60,642 nt of DNA. Source: Bacillota bacterium. GTDB taxonomy: Bacteria; Bacillota; Clostridia; Christensenellales; SZUA-584. Every line of letters begins with the position of its first letter. Within the stretch, counting starts at the first letter, position 1. A program made the position numbers and the translations under genes. Below are positions 42,803-51,391 of the stretch, piece by piece. The notes below the pieces were generated by a model. That model was not told the origin of the DNA. It saw only the letters and a program-made list of their open reading frames with translations, and ran no database searches. The DNA lies in contig JAEZIZ010000084.1 of the NCBI GenBank assembly GCA_023415915.1, positions 1-60,642 on the forward strand. The letters are read 5' to 3'.

Positions 42803-43333
42803 TTACTGTTTTATGTCTTTGCTTTCGCCCGCATTGTTTTCCCTCTCCCTCGCCGCGACTTTTACTATGTTCACTATTATGGCCGATATGGGTACCAGCA
42901 GGAATACGAGCCACGCTATTCGCCAGGCGTCGAACAGAGTTCCGAGCAGTATGAACGCAACGGTCGCAAGCAACGCCGTAAGCCCCGCTACGGAGCCGCC
43001 CAAGTCCTTCTTCCTTAAGATGTCGAGTATTATCGCGGCAATGGGTATCGCGAGGAATACGAGCCAGCCAGGGTGCCATGTGTCGAATACAAAGCCGAGA
43101 ACGAAAAACGCGGCTGCCGCAAGTATTGCGATAAACCCGATAATTGCCCCGGAAAAATCCTTATTCTTATCTTTGATATCCATCACTATTGCGGTCAATG
43201 GCACCGCAAGGAATATAAGCCACGCGTAACGCCAGCTGCCGGGTATCAAAAAACCGAGCAGAAAGAAGCAGACGGCGGCGAGTATGGCTACAAGCCCGGT
43301 CACCAGCCCAGGCAACTCATTTTTCTTGGACAT
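42803..43333 (-). CDS. six-TM membrane protein made of three tandem repeats
   Basis: This 176-residue protein consists of three copies of a unit of about 50 residues, each with two transmembrane helices: a GLxxxLAxxxFxLLG helix, a short loop with W, and an AWLxFLxxPxxAIxxDI helix, followed by a charged loop (DIKDKNKDF, DILRKKDLG, NIVKVAARE). Each repeat starts with a G-x-x-x-G-like small-residue motif. I do not recognise a named family. It is monocistronic, with promoter and terminator. A structural or small-ion/lipid role is possible, but nothing in the sequence shows it. Confidence 0.82.
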   Translation of the reverse strand: MSKKNELPGLVTGLVAILAAVCFFLLGFLIPGSWRYAWLIFLAVPLTAIVMDIKDKNKDFSGAIIGFIAILAAAAFFVLGFVFDTWHPGWLVFLAIPIAAIILDILRKKDLGGSVAGLTALLATVAFILLGTLFDAWRIAWLVFLLVPISAIIVNIVKVAARERENNAGESKDIKQ

Positions 43334-43386
43334 ACAAAAAAACTCCTCACTTAATATATTGATAAATGCTGTTATTTGTTTATATC

Positions 43387-43415
43387 ATATTACCATCTTT
43401 ATGTAGCGTCGTCAA
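43387..43415 (-). promoter_or_regulatory. promoter of the triple-repeat membrane protein
   Basis: The minus strand has TTGACG (43410-43415), a 17-base spacer and TAATAT (43387-43392), about 55 bases before the ATG. The -35 overlaps the end of the exonuclease gene. Confidence 0.5.
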
Positions 43416-44158
43416 AATATATCAAGCTCTACGGGACAGTGGTCCGAACCGTATATGTTGCTTAAAATCTTAACGTCCCTAAGCTCGCCTTTAAGGCGCT
43501 CGGATATGCATCCGTAATCAAGGCGCCATCCGACGTTCCTTGCCCGCGCGTTGGAGAAAAACGACCAGTACGTATACGCGTCCTTCGCGTCGGGGTAAAG
43601 CATTCTGAACGAGTCGAGGAACCCCGAGCCGAGCAGTTCGGAGAAGCTTTCCCTCTCCTCGTCGGTAAACCCTGCGTGCCTGCGGTTAGAGGAAGCGTTT
43701 TTTATATCTATAGGTTTATGCGCGACGTTGAAGTCGCCTACCGCAACGAGCGGCTTGCGTGCGTCGAGCGACTTAAGGTAATCTCTGAAGCGTTTATCCC
43801 ATTCAAGTCTGTATTCAAGGCGCTTTAACTCTTCTCCCGAGTTGGGAACGTATACATTAACGAGGAAGAAATCTTTGTAATCGAGCGTAATAACCCGCCC
43901 CTCGGTATCTGCGTCGCCGCCGATGCCGTACGATACGCTGACCGGCTCCCGGCGCGAAAACACTGCCGTGCCGGAATAGCCTTTTTTCTCCGCGTCGTTC
44001 CAGAACTCCTTATACCCTTCGGTAATCGCGCCTTCCCCCTGCTGCATCTTTGTTTCCTGAATGCAGAACACATCCGCCTGCGAATCGCGGAAGAAGTCCA
44101 TGAACCCCTTGCCCATACATGAACGCAGGCCGTTCACGTTCCACGTTATTATCTTCAC
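43412..44158 (-). CDS. xth: exodeoxyribonuclease III (AP endonuclease)
   Basis: This 248-residue enzyme of the exonuclease III/Ape1 family cuts DNA at abasic sites and has 3'-5' exonuclease activity. TWNVNGLR (N8), QETK (E41), GDFNVAH (D and N) and YGSDHCPV (the final D-H pair) are the catalytic motifs. Full family length. Its ATG overlaps the stop of msrAB by 4 bp, so DNA repair and protein oxidation repair are co-expressed, which fits oxidative damage defence in an anaerobe. Confidence 0.95.
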   Translation of the reverse strand: MKIITWNVNGLRSCMGKGFMDFFRDSQADVFCIQETKMQQGEGAITEGYKEFWNDAEKKGYSGTAVFSRREPVSVSYGIGGDADTEGRVITLDYKDFFLVNVYVPNSGEELKRLEYRLEWDKRFRDYLKSLDARKPLVAVGDFNVAHKPIDIKNASSNRRHAGFTDEERESFSELLGSGFLDSFRMLYPDAKDAYTYWSFFSNARARNVGWRLDYGCISERLKGELRDVKILSNIYGSDHCPVELDIF

Positions 44159-45090
44159 GGCTCTCCTCCTTCAAAAAGCTTCAGATATTCGCCGTAGCCT
44201 TCCTTCTCGAGGTCTTCTTTGGGTATAAACTTAAGCGCCGCCGAATTGATGCAGTACCTTGTGCCCAGCGGCAGCGGCCCGTCTTCGAACACATGCCCTA
44301 GATGCGAGTCTGAGTTCTTCGCCTTTACCTCCGTTCTTACCATGCCAATGCTTCTGTCCTCTTTATAGCTGACAGCATCCTTGCCAATAGGTTTTTTAAA
44401 GCTTGGCCATCCGCACCCCGAATCGAATTTGTCCTCGGACGTAAACAGCGGTTCCCCCGTAACGACGTCCACATAGAGCCCTTCTCTTTTGTTGTTCCAA
44501 TATTCGTTATTGAACGGTGGCTCGGTATAGCCCTCTTGCGTTACCTTGTACTGCATCGGCGTTAAGCTTTCAAGCTTTTCGTCTCCCCAATGTTCGCGCT
44601 TATAGGCCTCGCGCGTTGATGAGGACAGCTTATAGCGCTGCGGGTTTTTCGCGTAAAACCTGCACTGGTATTCCTCCGCTCTGTAAAACGGCGCCGCGGG
44701 AAGTATCTTCGTCTTAATTGGCTGCCCAACGAGACGCTCCATCTGCGCTTTGGATTCCTCCGCCTCTTTTTTCTGCTGCTCGTCGGCGTAGAATATGGCG
44801 GTCTGGTATTGCTTTCCCCTGTCCTCGAACTGCCCGAAAGCGTCCGTCGGGTCTATCTGCCGCCAGTAAACGTCCAAAAGCTGTTTATATGAGACGACTT
44901 CGGGGTCGTACGTTATTTCGACGGCTTCATAATGCCCCGTCGTGCCGCCGCAAACCTCTTCATATGTCGGGTTCTCCTTGTGCCCTCCCGTGTAGCCGGG
45001 GAAAACCTGCTTTACTCCCGGAAGCTCGAACGGATGCTCCATGCACCAGAAACACCCGCCTGCAAATATCGCTGTTTTTATATCGTCCAC
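44155..45090 (-). CDS. msrAB: peptide methionine sulfoxide reductase MsrA-MsrB fusion
   Basis: This 311-residue bifunctional enzyme reduces both S- and R-methionine sulfoxide. The MsrA part (about 1-160) has C13 in GGCFWCME; the MsrB part (about 175-300) has GWPSF, HLGHVFEDGP and the nucleophile C280 in RYCINSAAL. The zinc-binding CxxC pairs of many MsrB proteins are absent, as in the zinc-free subgroup. Cytoplasmic, as no signal peptide is present. It overlaps the exonuclease III gene by 4 bp. Confidence 0.95.
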   Translation of the reverse strand: MDDIKTAIFAGGCFWCMEHPFELPGVKQVFPGYTGGHKENPTYEEVCGGTTGHYEAVEITYDPEVVSYKQLLDVYWRQIDPTDAFGQFEDRGKQYQTAIFYADEQQKKEAEESKAQMERLVGQPIKTKILPAAPFYRAEEYQCRFYAKNPQRYKLSSSTREAYKREHWGDEKLESLTPMQYKVTQEGYTEPPFNNEYWNNKREGLYVDVVTGEPLFTSEDKFDSGCGWPSFKKPIGKDAVSYKEDRSIGMVRTEVKAKNSDSHLGHVFEDGPLPLGTRYCINSAALKFIPKEDLEKEGYGEYLKLFEGGEP

Positions 45091-45164
45091 ATCCTTTCCG
45101 AATACTGCTGCTTAGATTATTTCCCATGCCTTAAGCTATGATTCGCAGCAGGCGCGCATAAAAG

Positions 45165-45186
45165 AAAAACCGGAAAGACCGGCTGT
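45165..45186 (-). terminator. intrinsic terminator after pdaA
   Basis: The minus strand reads CCGG, TCTTT, CCGG and then TTTTTC, with two weaker flanking pairs (one G-T); it is 56 bases past the pdaA stop. The short stem lowers confidence. Confidence 0.55.
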
Positions 45187-45241
45187 TTGTCCGTATTGAT
45201 TTTATTCGACAGTTTTTGGGGTTTTCCTCTAAAACAAGCTG

Positions 45242-46069
45242 TTATTTCGCCGGGTCGTAAGTACGGATAAGGTGGTTTAAGCTTTTGAAAGTATAACCCA
45301 TGTTCTTCCATTCGGTAATCACGCGGTCGAGTATCTCGGCGTTGGTTTTTGACGTAGCGTGCAGCAGAGCTATCTCGCCCGGATGCGTACGGGATATTAT
45401 CGTTTTAAACGCGGATGCGTGGTCGGGCTGGTTGTCCGTATACCAGTCCTTATAGGCAAAGCTCCAAAACACCGTCGTATAGCCAAGCTGCTGCGCGTAT
45501 TTTAAGCATCTCTCGCTGAACTTGCCTTCGGGTGGCCGGAAATATTTAGGCATGACCTTTCCCGTCGCCTCAAAAAACGCCTCTTCGTTATCCGAAAGCT
45601 CTTTTTTGAACGCCTCAATGTCGGACATGGCTGCCATATCCTTATGGTTGGCGGAATGGTTGCAGACGAGATGCCCCTCCGCCGCCATCCGGCTTACGAG
45701 CTCGGGGCTGGATTTGATATAGTGTTTTACCACAAAAAACGCTGCGGGAACGTTGTGTGCTTTGAGCGTGTCGAGTATCTTTGGCGTATACCCGTTTTCA
45801 TACCCGGCGTCGAACGTTAAGTATATTATCTTTTCTTCGGGGCTGCCCGCGGAATACGCGTTGTAATTGTATACGAATTCAAAGTCTTTTTCTGCGGCGG
45901 GCTGTATGCCGTCGGTACGCGGCTTATAGTACCAGCTGTATACCGCACCTTCGCTGTGGGCAGCCTGAAAGTAAAAGACATCAGCGGCATAACCTGTTAT
46001 AGCGAGAAAGATTATGGCCGCGATATCAATATATGCAACGAGCAACAAAACGAGTTTTTTTATGCGCAT
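45242..46069 (-). CDS. pdaA: polysaccharide deacetylase, PdaA-like (spore cortex)
   Basis: This 275-residue family-4 carbohydrate esterase has an N-terminal signal/anchor segment (about 5-28). TFDAGYENGYTPKILDTL carries the catalytic aspartate, CNHSANH the two metal histidines, and YFRPPEGKFSE the substrate-side motif. The sequence matches PdaA, which removes acetyl groups from muramic acid so that muramic lactam can form in spore cortex. Nearby gerQ, cwlJ and sleL support a spore function. No clear promoter was identified in the 200 bp upstream. Confidence 0.88.
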   Translation of the reverse strand: MRIKKLVLLLVAYIDIAAIIFLAITGYAADVFYFQAAHSEGAVYSWYYKPRTDGIQPAAEKDFEFVYNYNAYSAGSPEEKIIYLTFDAGYENGYTPKILDTLKAHNVPAAFFVVKHYIKSSPELVSRMAAEGHLVCNHSANHKDMAAMSDIEAFKKELSDNEEAFFEATGKVMPKYFRPPEGKFSERCLKYAQQLGYTTVFWSFAYKDWYTDNQPDHASAFKTIISRTHPGEIALLHATSKTNAEILDRVITEWKNMGYTFKSLNHLIRTYDPAK

Positions 46070-46269
46070 AAGAACTCCCGCCGGATTAACATTAATCCTT
46101 TGTTTATCCTTATGCGCTCTTCTTTGGCTATATGAACGCGTATAATCCCGCCCGCGGTAAATACGCCAATACGAATTTAATTATCGTAACGGCTGCTGTA
46201 AAGCAAATACCGTTACTATAAAGGACAAAGGCTCCGCCCGGTTATCCAGTGTCTTTTCACGCCTTGCGC

Positions 46270-46818
46270 TTACCCGAATATCGTCACAAACCTTATCGAA
46301 TATAGGTCGCACATCAGAAGGTCGTCGGTAAGCAAAGGCTGTATTACGATGTAACTCGCTCCCACTTCAAGCAGCGTGCCCACCCTATCTGTTACGGCTC
46401 CGGCGGTTCCCACAATGAATTCCACCCTGACGTTTTTCCCTATGAAATTTCTTAAGAACCCCGCCGTATAATATGGGCTCGCAACGGTTACCGGAGTCTG
46501 CGGCCCGTCAAGCGTCCTCGGCATAGCGCCTGCCAGCGGCGTTATTTGCTGCGTGGCGGTCGGTACCATTCCGGCAAGCGACGTCAGCGGCAGCGTAGGC
46601 ACTTCGCTTGGCCTAGCAGGCGTTGTGTGTACAGACGGCATTGTCAAGTCCGTCTGCATCTGAGCCGGTGCCTGGCGCTGCGTCTGCATCGGCGGCTGAT
46701 TTGGCTGTTGCATCCTCCGGTCATTCTGCATGTAAGTTCCTCTTTGCGCTCCGCTCATATCGGCAGGGATGTTTCCCTGGTTATTCTGGTTGTACGGGTA
46801 ATTATATGAATTTGACAT
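46270..46818 (-). CDS. gerQ: GerQ-like spore coat protein
   Basis: This 182-residue protein has two parts. The first 115 or so residues are rich in Q, N, P, M and T, probably disordered. The last 65 form a compact domain (FLRNFIGKNVRVEFIVG...GTLLEVGASYIVIQPLLTDDLLMCDLYSIRFVTIF) that resembles the GerQ core. GerQ is a transglutaminase-crosslinked coat protein needed to place CwlJ, and here cwlJ lies directly upstream (44 bp), as in Bacillus, which supports the call. The ATG at 46818 follows GGGGAGGAT; a longer frame to 46875 is rejected. Confidence 0.68.
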   Translation of the reverse strand: MSNSYNYPYNQNNQGNIPADMSGAQRGTYMQNDRRMQQPNQPPMQTQRQAPAQMQTDLTMPSVHTTPARPSEVPTLPLTSLAGMVPTATQQITPLAGAMPRTLDGPQTPVTVASPYYTAGFLRNFIGKNVRVEFIVGTAGAVTDRVGTLLEVGASYIVIQPLLTDDLLMCDLYSIRFVTIFG

Positions 46819-46861
46819 GTTATCCTCCCCTTGGTTTACCCCAAAAGCATTAGAGTCGTGT

Positions 46862-47317
46862 TTAAGTCTGCGCATATAGTGCCGTAGGCGTATAGAAGCA
46901 GTGCTGGTTTATCCTGTTGAACTGCACTCCCGTCCTGTTGTACGGGAAATATGGAGGGCAATCCGTCCGGAAGGGGTTCATGTACCACAACGTATCCGCG
47001 GCTCCGGGAAACACGTTGCCGGAAAGCGCCCAATCCGCTATATCGTAATGCTCCTGCAGCGCCGGAATATTGAAAATATTCTGCGGATTATCCTGGCCGC
47101 CGACCGTAGTCATATAACATGTAAATTGGTACGGCTGCTGCAATATCCTGCGCAGGTCTCCCTGCCCTATTCTCTGGTACTCTCCGTACCCTATGTGCAC
47201 CCTGTTCATTATCGTCGTTCCCACGGCTTTCATTCCATGTTCGCCTTCGCCTTCGGCTTCGCACCGCAGCATTCTTGCAAACATTTCTCTTGTCGACATC
47301 TCCATTTTTTTCACCAT
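46862..47317 (-). CDS. cwlJ: spore cortex-lytic cell wall hydrolase, CwlJ type
   Basis: This 151-residue single-domain SleB/CwlJ hydrolase opens spore cortex peptidoglycan during germination. ARMLRCEAEGEGEHGMKAVGTTIMNRV carries the catalytic glutamate, and QPYQFTCY, ADWALSGN and WYMNP follow the family pattern. It has no signal peptide or peptidoglycan-binding domain, as in CwlJ rather than SleB. The start is ATG 47317 or 47305. It is divergent from sleL across a spacer that must contain both promoters; I could not assign sigma factors. Confidence 0.87.
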   Translation of the reverse strand: MVKKMEMSTREMFARMLRCEAEGEGEHGMKAVGTTIMNRVHIGYGEYQRIGQGDLRRILQQPYQFTCYMTTVGGQDNPQNIFNIPALQEHYDIADWALSGNVFPGAADTLWYMNPFRTDCPPYFPYNRTGVQFNRINQHCFYTPTALYAQT

Positions 47318-47494
47318 AAATATTAATCTCTGACGCGGCGCGGGAGCGCCTATCAGCATTCAATACAGTATATTGATGCAAGCGGAATTTTGATAAAGAT
47401 TTGTGAGATATATTTTTTGGGGTTTTATGAACGCAAGTAAAAAGCGTAAATATAATAAATTAGCATGTAAAAAATATAAGGGAAGTGAAGAAAA

Positions 47495-48784
47495 TTGAAC
47501 ATATACGTAGTAAAACCGGGCGACTCGCTTTTCAGCATCGGTCAGCAATTCGGAGTCAGTCCGGACGAGATATTCACCGCCAACCAGCTTGGGGACATAC
47601 CTTTCCTGGTCGTGGGCCAGGCTCTCGTTATCCCTTCAACTGAAGTTTCTTATACGGTACAGTCGGGGGATACGCTTTGGAGCATAGCGAGGAGGTTCGG
47701 CTCCACCGCCGAAGGAATAATATCGCTGAACAATATAACCGACCCGCAGCGTCTGATGCCGGGAACGGTACTGCGCATACCGCAGAGGGCAGATAATTAC
47801 GGATTCATCGAAGTAAACGGATATATCGAGCCGTCCACCCCGGAAACAGATACGGCAAGGGTGAATGAAGTAGGGCAGTATCTTACCTATATAGCTCCGT
47901 TCAGCTATCAGGCCACGGCGACGGGCGCTCTTACGCCTATTAACGACAACGCGATACTCTCCGCGTCAAGGAATTTCAGGATAGCACCGCTTATGGCGGT
48001 TACCAATTTCGCCAACGGCAATTTCAGCACCGATCTCGTCGATACGATACTGCAGAGCGACGCTGTGCAGACGACGCTGATAAACAATATACTGAATACG
48101 CTGAGAACGAAAGGATACTATGGAGTCAACATAGATTTTGAAAGGATATCGCCTCAGAACAGGCAGCTATATAACAACTTCCTGCGCAAGCTTGTTGCGG
48201 CACTCAGGCCTGCGAATTTTTCCGTATCCACCGCTCTTGCCCCCAAATCGTCCGATGTGCTTACGGGCGCTTGGCACGGAGCGCATGATTACCGCGCTCA
48301 TGGCGAGATAGTCGACTTTGTTATACTGATGACGTACGAGTGGGGATGGTCGGGCGGGCCGCCGTATGCCGTCGCTCCCGTCGATCTGGTGGAAGACGTC
48401 ATAAGATACGCGGCTTCGGTGATACCGAGCAGAAAGATATTGATGGGCATGCCGCTGTATGGATACGACTGGACACTGCCGTTTTCGCCCGACAGATGGG
48501 CAAGGCGGGTAAGCCCGCAGCAGGCAATAAGGCTCGCCGCCGAACACGGAGCCGAGATACGCTTCGACGAACAAACACAGTCTCCTACGTTCAATTATTA
48601 TGATTCCAATGGCGCGCAGCATGAAGTCTGGTTTGAAGACGCAAGAAGCGTACGCTCTAAGCTGCTACTTGTAAACAAGTACGATCTGCGCGGCGTAAGT
48701 TACTGGGTTCTCGGCGTATCGTTCCCGCAGAACTGGCTCGTGCTTGATAATATGTACAACATAGTAAAGGTAATACCTCAATAG
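47495..48784 (+). CDS. sleL: LysM-GH18 spore cortex glucosaminidase (SleL/YaaH type)
   Basis: This 429-residue protein has two LysM domains (about 2-47 and 52-97; IYVVKPGDSLFSIGQQFGV and SYTVQSGDTLWSIARRFGS) and a glycoside hydrolase 18 catalytic domain (about 105-425) with YYGVNIDFERI holding the catalytic glutamate. SleL degrades muramic-lactam cortex fragments during germination. The start is TTG at 47495, preceded by GGGAAGTGAAG. There is no signal peptide, as is usual for coat-delivered SleL. It is head-to-head with cwlJ. Confidence 0.9.
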   Translation: MNIYVVKPGDSLFSIGQQFGVSPDEIFTANQLGDIPFLVVGQALVIPSTEVSYTVQSGDTLWSIARRFGSTAEGIISLNNITDPQRLMPGTVLRIPQRADNYGFIEVNGYIEPSTPETDTARVNEVGQYLTYIAPFSYQATATGALTPINDNAILSASRNFRIAPLMAVTNFANGNFSTDLVDTILQSDAVQTTLINNILNTLRTKGYYGVNIDFERISPQNRQLYNNFLRKLVAALRPANFSVSTALAPKSSDVLTGAWHGAHDYRAHGEIVDFVILMTYEWGWSGGPPYAVAPVDLVEDVIRYAASVIPSRKILMGMPLYGYDWTLPFSPDRWARRVSPQQAIRLAAEHGAEIRFDEQTQSPTFNYYDSNGAQHEVWFEDARSVRSKLLLVNKYDLRGVSYWVLGVSFPQNWLVLDNMYNIVKVIPQ

Positions 48785-48913
48785 GATTTACGTAAAATCG
48801 CGCTTTAGATCACGTTTCGCCCCGCATGGCCGCCCCGAAACAGCAATCCGGCTGACGGCCGGCGGAGCATTCCGTTTCATGCTCTTGTTTAAACGGCGAT
48901 TCGCTTTTAATAA
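48785..48913. other. inverted repeats between convergent genes
   Basis: This spacer holds GTTTCG...CGAAAC, CCGGC-tgacg-GCCGG and GAGCAT...ATGCTC pairs. None has a T run, so Rho-independent termination is not certain; they may still stop convergent transcription. No gene is seen. Confidence 0.4.
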
Positions 48914-49573
48914 TCAATCGAGTATGCGCCAGCCTGATTCTTGCGCTTTATCCTTTAATGCCTTATCGGGCTTGACCGCCACCGGGCAGCCTACTATGCT
49001 GAGCAAATGTATGTCGGAGGAGCTGTCGGCATAAGCAATGCTCTCGTCCCACTCCACCTTTTTGCCGTGAAATACGGCCTGCAGCCTCAGCACCTTATCA
49101 GCCGCGTATACTACTTCAAGCGGACGCCTGTAATCCACACGTCCGTCTTTATAAAATATACTTGTGCCTATTACTGTGTCGATATTCAAAACCGCGGCGA
49201 CCTTGTTGAGCAGGTACTCAAAGCACCCCGAGAGCAGCACCGTATGAAAGCCCGCCAGTTTTGCAGCCGTTACTTCCTCCACGACGGAACTGTTAAGCCG
49301 CATCATTATAACGTCGGCGCAGCGGTTAAAGAACTCTTCGATTTCCGCCCTTTGCATTCCGGAGAATATGCGCAGGAATTTGCGCATTACGGCTCTTGTG
49401 CTTTTGTCGCTGTGCGCGCCCAGCTTATGCATCACGTAAAGCCTTGCGAGCGAAGCGTATACGAGGCCGAGCTTAAATTTTGAATACCCGAATTTTGCCC
49501 ATTGCTTCAATAAAAACGGCAGCGTGTCCTCTAAGAACAGCGTTCCGTCAAAATCAAAAATCGCAAGCTTCAT
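48914..49573 (-). CDS. HAD-superfamily phosphatase (IB type)
   Basis: This 219-residue phosphatase of the haloacid dehalogenase superfamily has motif I DFDGTL with D7 and D9, motif II LLSGC near 115, a lysine region before motif IV, and YADSSSDIHLL (motif IV). The helical cap between motifs I and II suggests subclass IB, as in SerB-like and phosphoethanolamine/phosphocholine phosphatases. The substrate is unknown. It overlaps the upstream unknown gene by 4 bp. Confidence 0.83.
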   Translation of the reverse strand: MKLAIFDFDGTLFLEDTLPFLLKQWAKFGYSKFKLGLVYASLARLYVMHKLGAHSDKSTRAVMRKFLRIFSGMQRAEIEEFFNRCADVIMMRLNSSVVEEVTAAKLAGFHTVLLSGCFEYLLNKVAAVLNIDTVIGTSIFYKDGRVDYRRPLEVVYAADKVLRLQAVFHGKKVEWDESIAYADSSSDIHLLSIVGCPVAVKPDKALKDKAQESGWRILD

Positions 49574-50160
49574 GTCACGTTTCCTACTAAGCTTGTTATC
49601 TCTTTAACAAGGCGTTCCCGCAGCTCTAAAAGCTCGTATATGTTGACGCCCAGCGTTTTCATTATTTCCTCTTCCGCATCGGTGGCGGAATCCGTTTCCT
49701 GCGGCAGGCCAAGCTGGCCTGTGGGCGTGCCGTACAGCGGGAACTTCATCGAGCACCTGTAAGCGTACCTGATTATGCCCTCGCACTTATAAAGCTTTAT
49801 AAGGCTGCCCAAAAGCCCGTTTGTTTCGGTGCTTACCGTCATTTCCTCTACCCGCTGCGCAAAAGCCGCATCCTTTAAAGCGTAGCTCTCAACGTCCCCG
49901 AACGCCGACTCCGACGCGGCGTCTATCGCGCTGGCGGCTTCAGTCACTGCGCTGACGGTCTCCTCGTCCGTGTCCTCGTCAAGCAGGTCTTCACACTTCT
50001 CTATTTCAATCTCCAGAGCCTTGGCGTAGTAAAGCCTTAACAGCGCGGCCTGAACATCCTCCGGTATATCGTCGTCCATGCTCCTGTCAACTTCCATGCC
50101 TGCAAGTTCTGTTGCGAGCCGTTTATACTTATTTGCGTTATCAACTATTTTCTGTTCCAT
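49570..50160 (-). CDS. unknown acidic helical protein
   Basis: I do not recognise this 196-residue protein. It is acidic and probably all-helical (EIEIEKCEDLLDEDTDEETVSAV; AASAIDAASESAFGDVESYALKDAAFAQRVEEM), with no signal peptide, membrane segment or cysteine motif. A central segment (LYKCEGIIRYAYRCSMKFPLYG) is the most ordered-looking part. The ATG at 50160 follows AAGGGCGTGA. It is coupled to the HAD phosphatase gene, so the two may work together. Confidence 0.68.
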   Translation of the reverse strand: MEQKIVDNANKYKRLATELAGMEVDRSMDDDIPEDVQAALLRLYYAKALEIEIEKCEDLLDEDTDEETVSAVTEAASAIDAASESAFGDVESYALKDAAFAQRVEEMTVSTETNGLLGSLIKLYKCEGIIRYAYRCSMKFPLYGTPTGQLGLPQETDSATDAEEEIMKTLGVNIYELLELRERLVKEITSLVGNVT

Positions 50161-50275
50161 ATAAATCACGCCCTTTTCTTATTATGCGGCGTACTTGCCG
50201 TTTGATGTTTTTAAAATTCAAAGCAGCGAAATAAAAGCCTCCCAAACATTCCGACCCAATATTTCCCTGGCTACC

Positions 50276-50305
50276 ATACTATCATATTAATTACAAAAAT
50301 TTCAA
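50276..50305 (-). promoter_or_regulatory. candidate promoter of the unknown-HAD operon
   Basis: The minus strand has TTGAAA (50300-50305), an 18-base spacer and TAGTAT (50276-50281), about 115 bases before the start. The rest of 50161-50403 shows nothing else clear. Confidence 0.4.
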
Positions 50306-50403
50306 CGAGAGTATTTTATTTTGTTGCAAAAATTAATGTTAGAAACGTTTATTTTGCGCCTGCATAAATTATATTGAACGTGGAAAAAGGGTTGTGATGT
50401 TTA

Positions 50404-51231
50404 TTGAATATACTGGTTGGAATTGAAGATAAAGGGCTAATCTTGAGGCCGCTGATTGTGAACAGGATGCACGATGCGGTCTTTAACGGGTGCGTAGTCA
50501 GCACAAACGAGATCGACGATACGGAAAGCCGCATGGCCAGCGTTACCGTTTCCGACTGCGATCACGACGCTGAAAAAGAGAGCAACATGCTTTGCGCGAT
50601 ACTCGCGGATATAATAGTGGAAAACCTGCAGATACGCCACATGGTCAAGCTTTTGAAACAGGAGTATTGCTTTCTTTCCGAAAAGGAACAGTGCGATATA
50701 TTGGTGCACGTACTGAAGAAACTGTGGTACGGTACTTCAGGCCAGAAAAATGAGATAGCGGCCTGCAAAAACGATATACGCCAGCGGCTGCACACGACTA
50801 TAACGGAAAATGAAACGAATACGATAATACTCGAAGGCTTCATGCGCTTTAGAATGAAAGACTACCTCGAAGCGTGGGAGAAAGAGCTTGCTTCGTGCGT
50901 GGCAGACTACGTGCGCAGGAAGGAGTACGCGGAGTTTGTGGAAATACTGCGACTGTTCATAAAGATACGCATTCCCCGCGCGCGGAAGGTGCATATCTGC
51001 GTGGGCGGCGACGGAGACTATCTGCTGCTCGACGAGCGGCTCTGCCTGTTAAAATGCAGGTTTATAGGTACAAACGCGGATAAGGACGACGCGCTGCTTT
51101 CGGCGCTTGTCAATATCGCGCCGCAGAGCATAGTAGTCCACAACAAGGACAGGTTTTGGGATACGCGTATACTCGAGACAATAAAAGACGTCTTCGGCCA
51201 GCGCGTCGAGTTTTCCGAGGATATGATATAA
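50404..51231 (+). CDS. ytxC: YtxC-like putative sporulation protein
   Basis: This 275-residue protein matches the YtxC family, whose role in sporulation is inferred in the literature from distribution rather than biochemistry. ILEGFMRFRMKDYLEAWEKELA, YVRRKEYAEFVEILRLFIKIR and PRARKVHICVGGDGDYLLLDE are the family's conserved strings. There is no signal peptide. The start is TTG at 50404, chosen by the conserved N-terminus; the GTGAT ribosome site is weak. It is monocistronic. Confidence 0.75.
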   Translation: MNILVGIEDKGLILRPLIVNRMHDAVFNGCVVSTNEIDDTESRMASVTVSDCDHDAEKESNMLCAILADIIVENLQIRHMVKLLKQEYCFLSEKEQCDILVHVLKKLWYGTSGQKNEIAACKNDIRQRLHTTITENETNTIILEGFMRFRMKDYLEAWEKELASCVADYVRRKEYAEFVEILRLFIKIRIPRARKVHICVGGDGDYLLLDERLCLLKCRFIGTNADKDDALLSALVNIAPQSIVVHNKDRFWDTRILETIKDVFGQRVEFSEDMI

Positions 51232-51325
51232 TTACTTTATCTTTATTGCCTTAAAATGACTTTTTACAAGTCTGTTTTTTTATGACCCCGTTTTAAAGGT
51301 TTGCCATATTAAAATTGTTGATTAT

Positions 51326-51354
51326 TTGATAATTTCCTTATTTTATAGTAGAAT
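51326..51354 (+). promoter_or_regulatory. sigma-A promoter of the amidohydrolase pair
   Basis: TTGATA (51326-51331), a 17-base spacer and TAGAAT (51349-51354) lie about 38 bases before the first amidohydrolase ATG. Each hexamer matches consensus at five of six positions. Confidence 0.7.
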
Positions 51355-51391
51355 TATCCGCTGTAAGGTTACACTATAAACGGAGAAGCAT

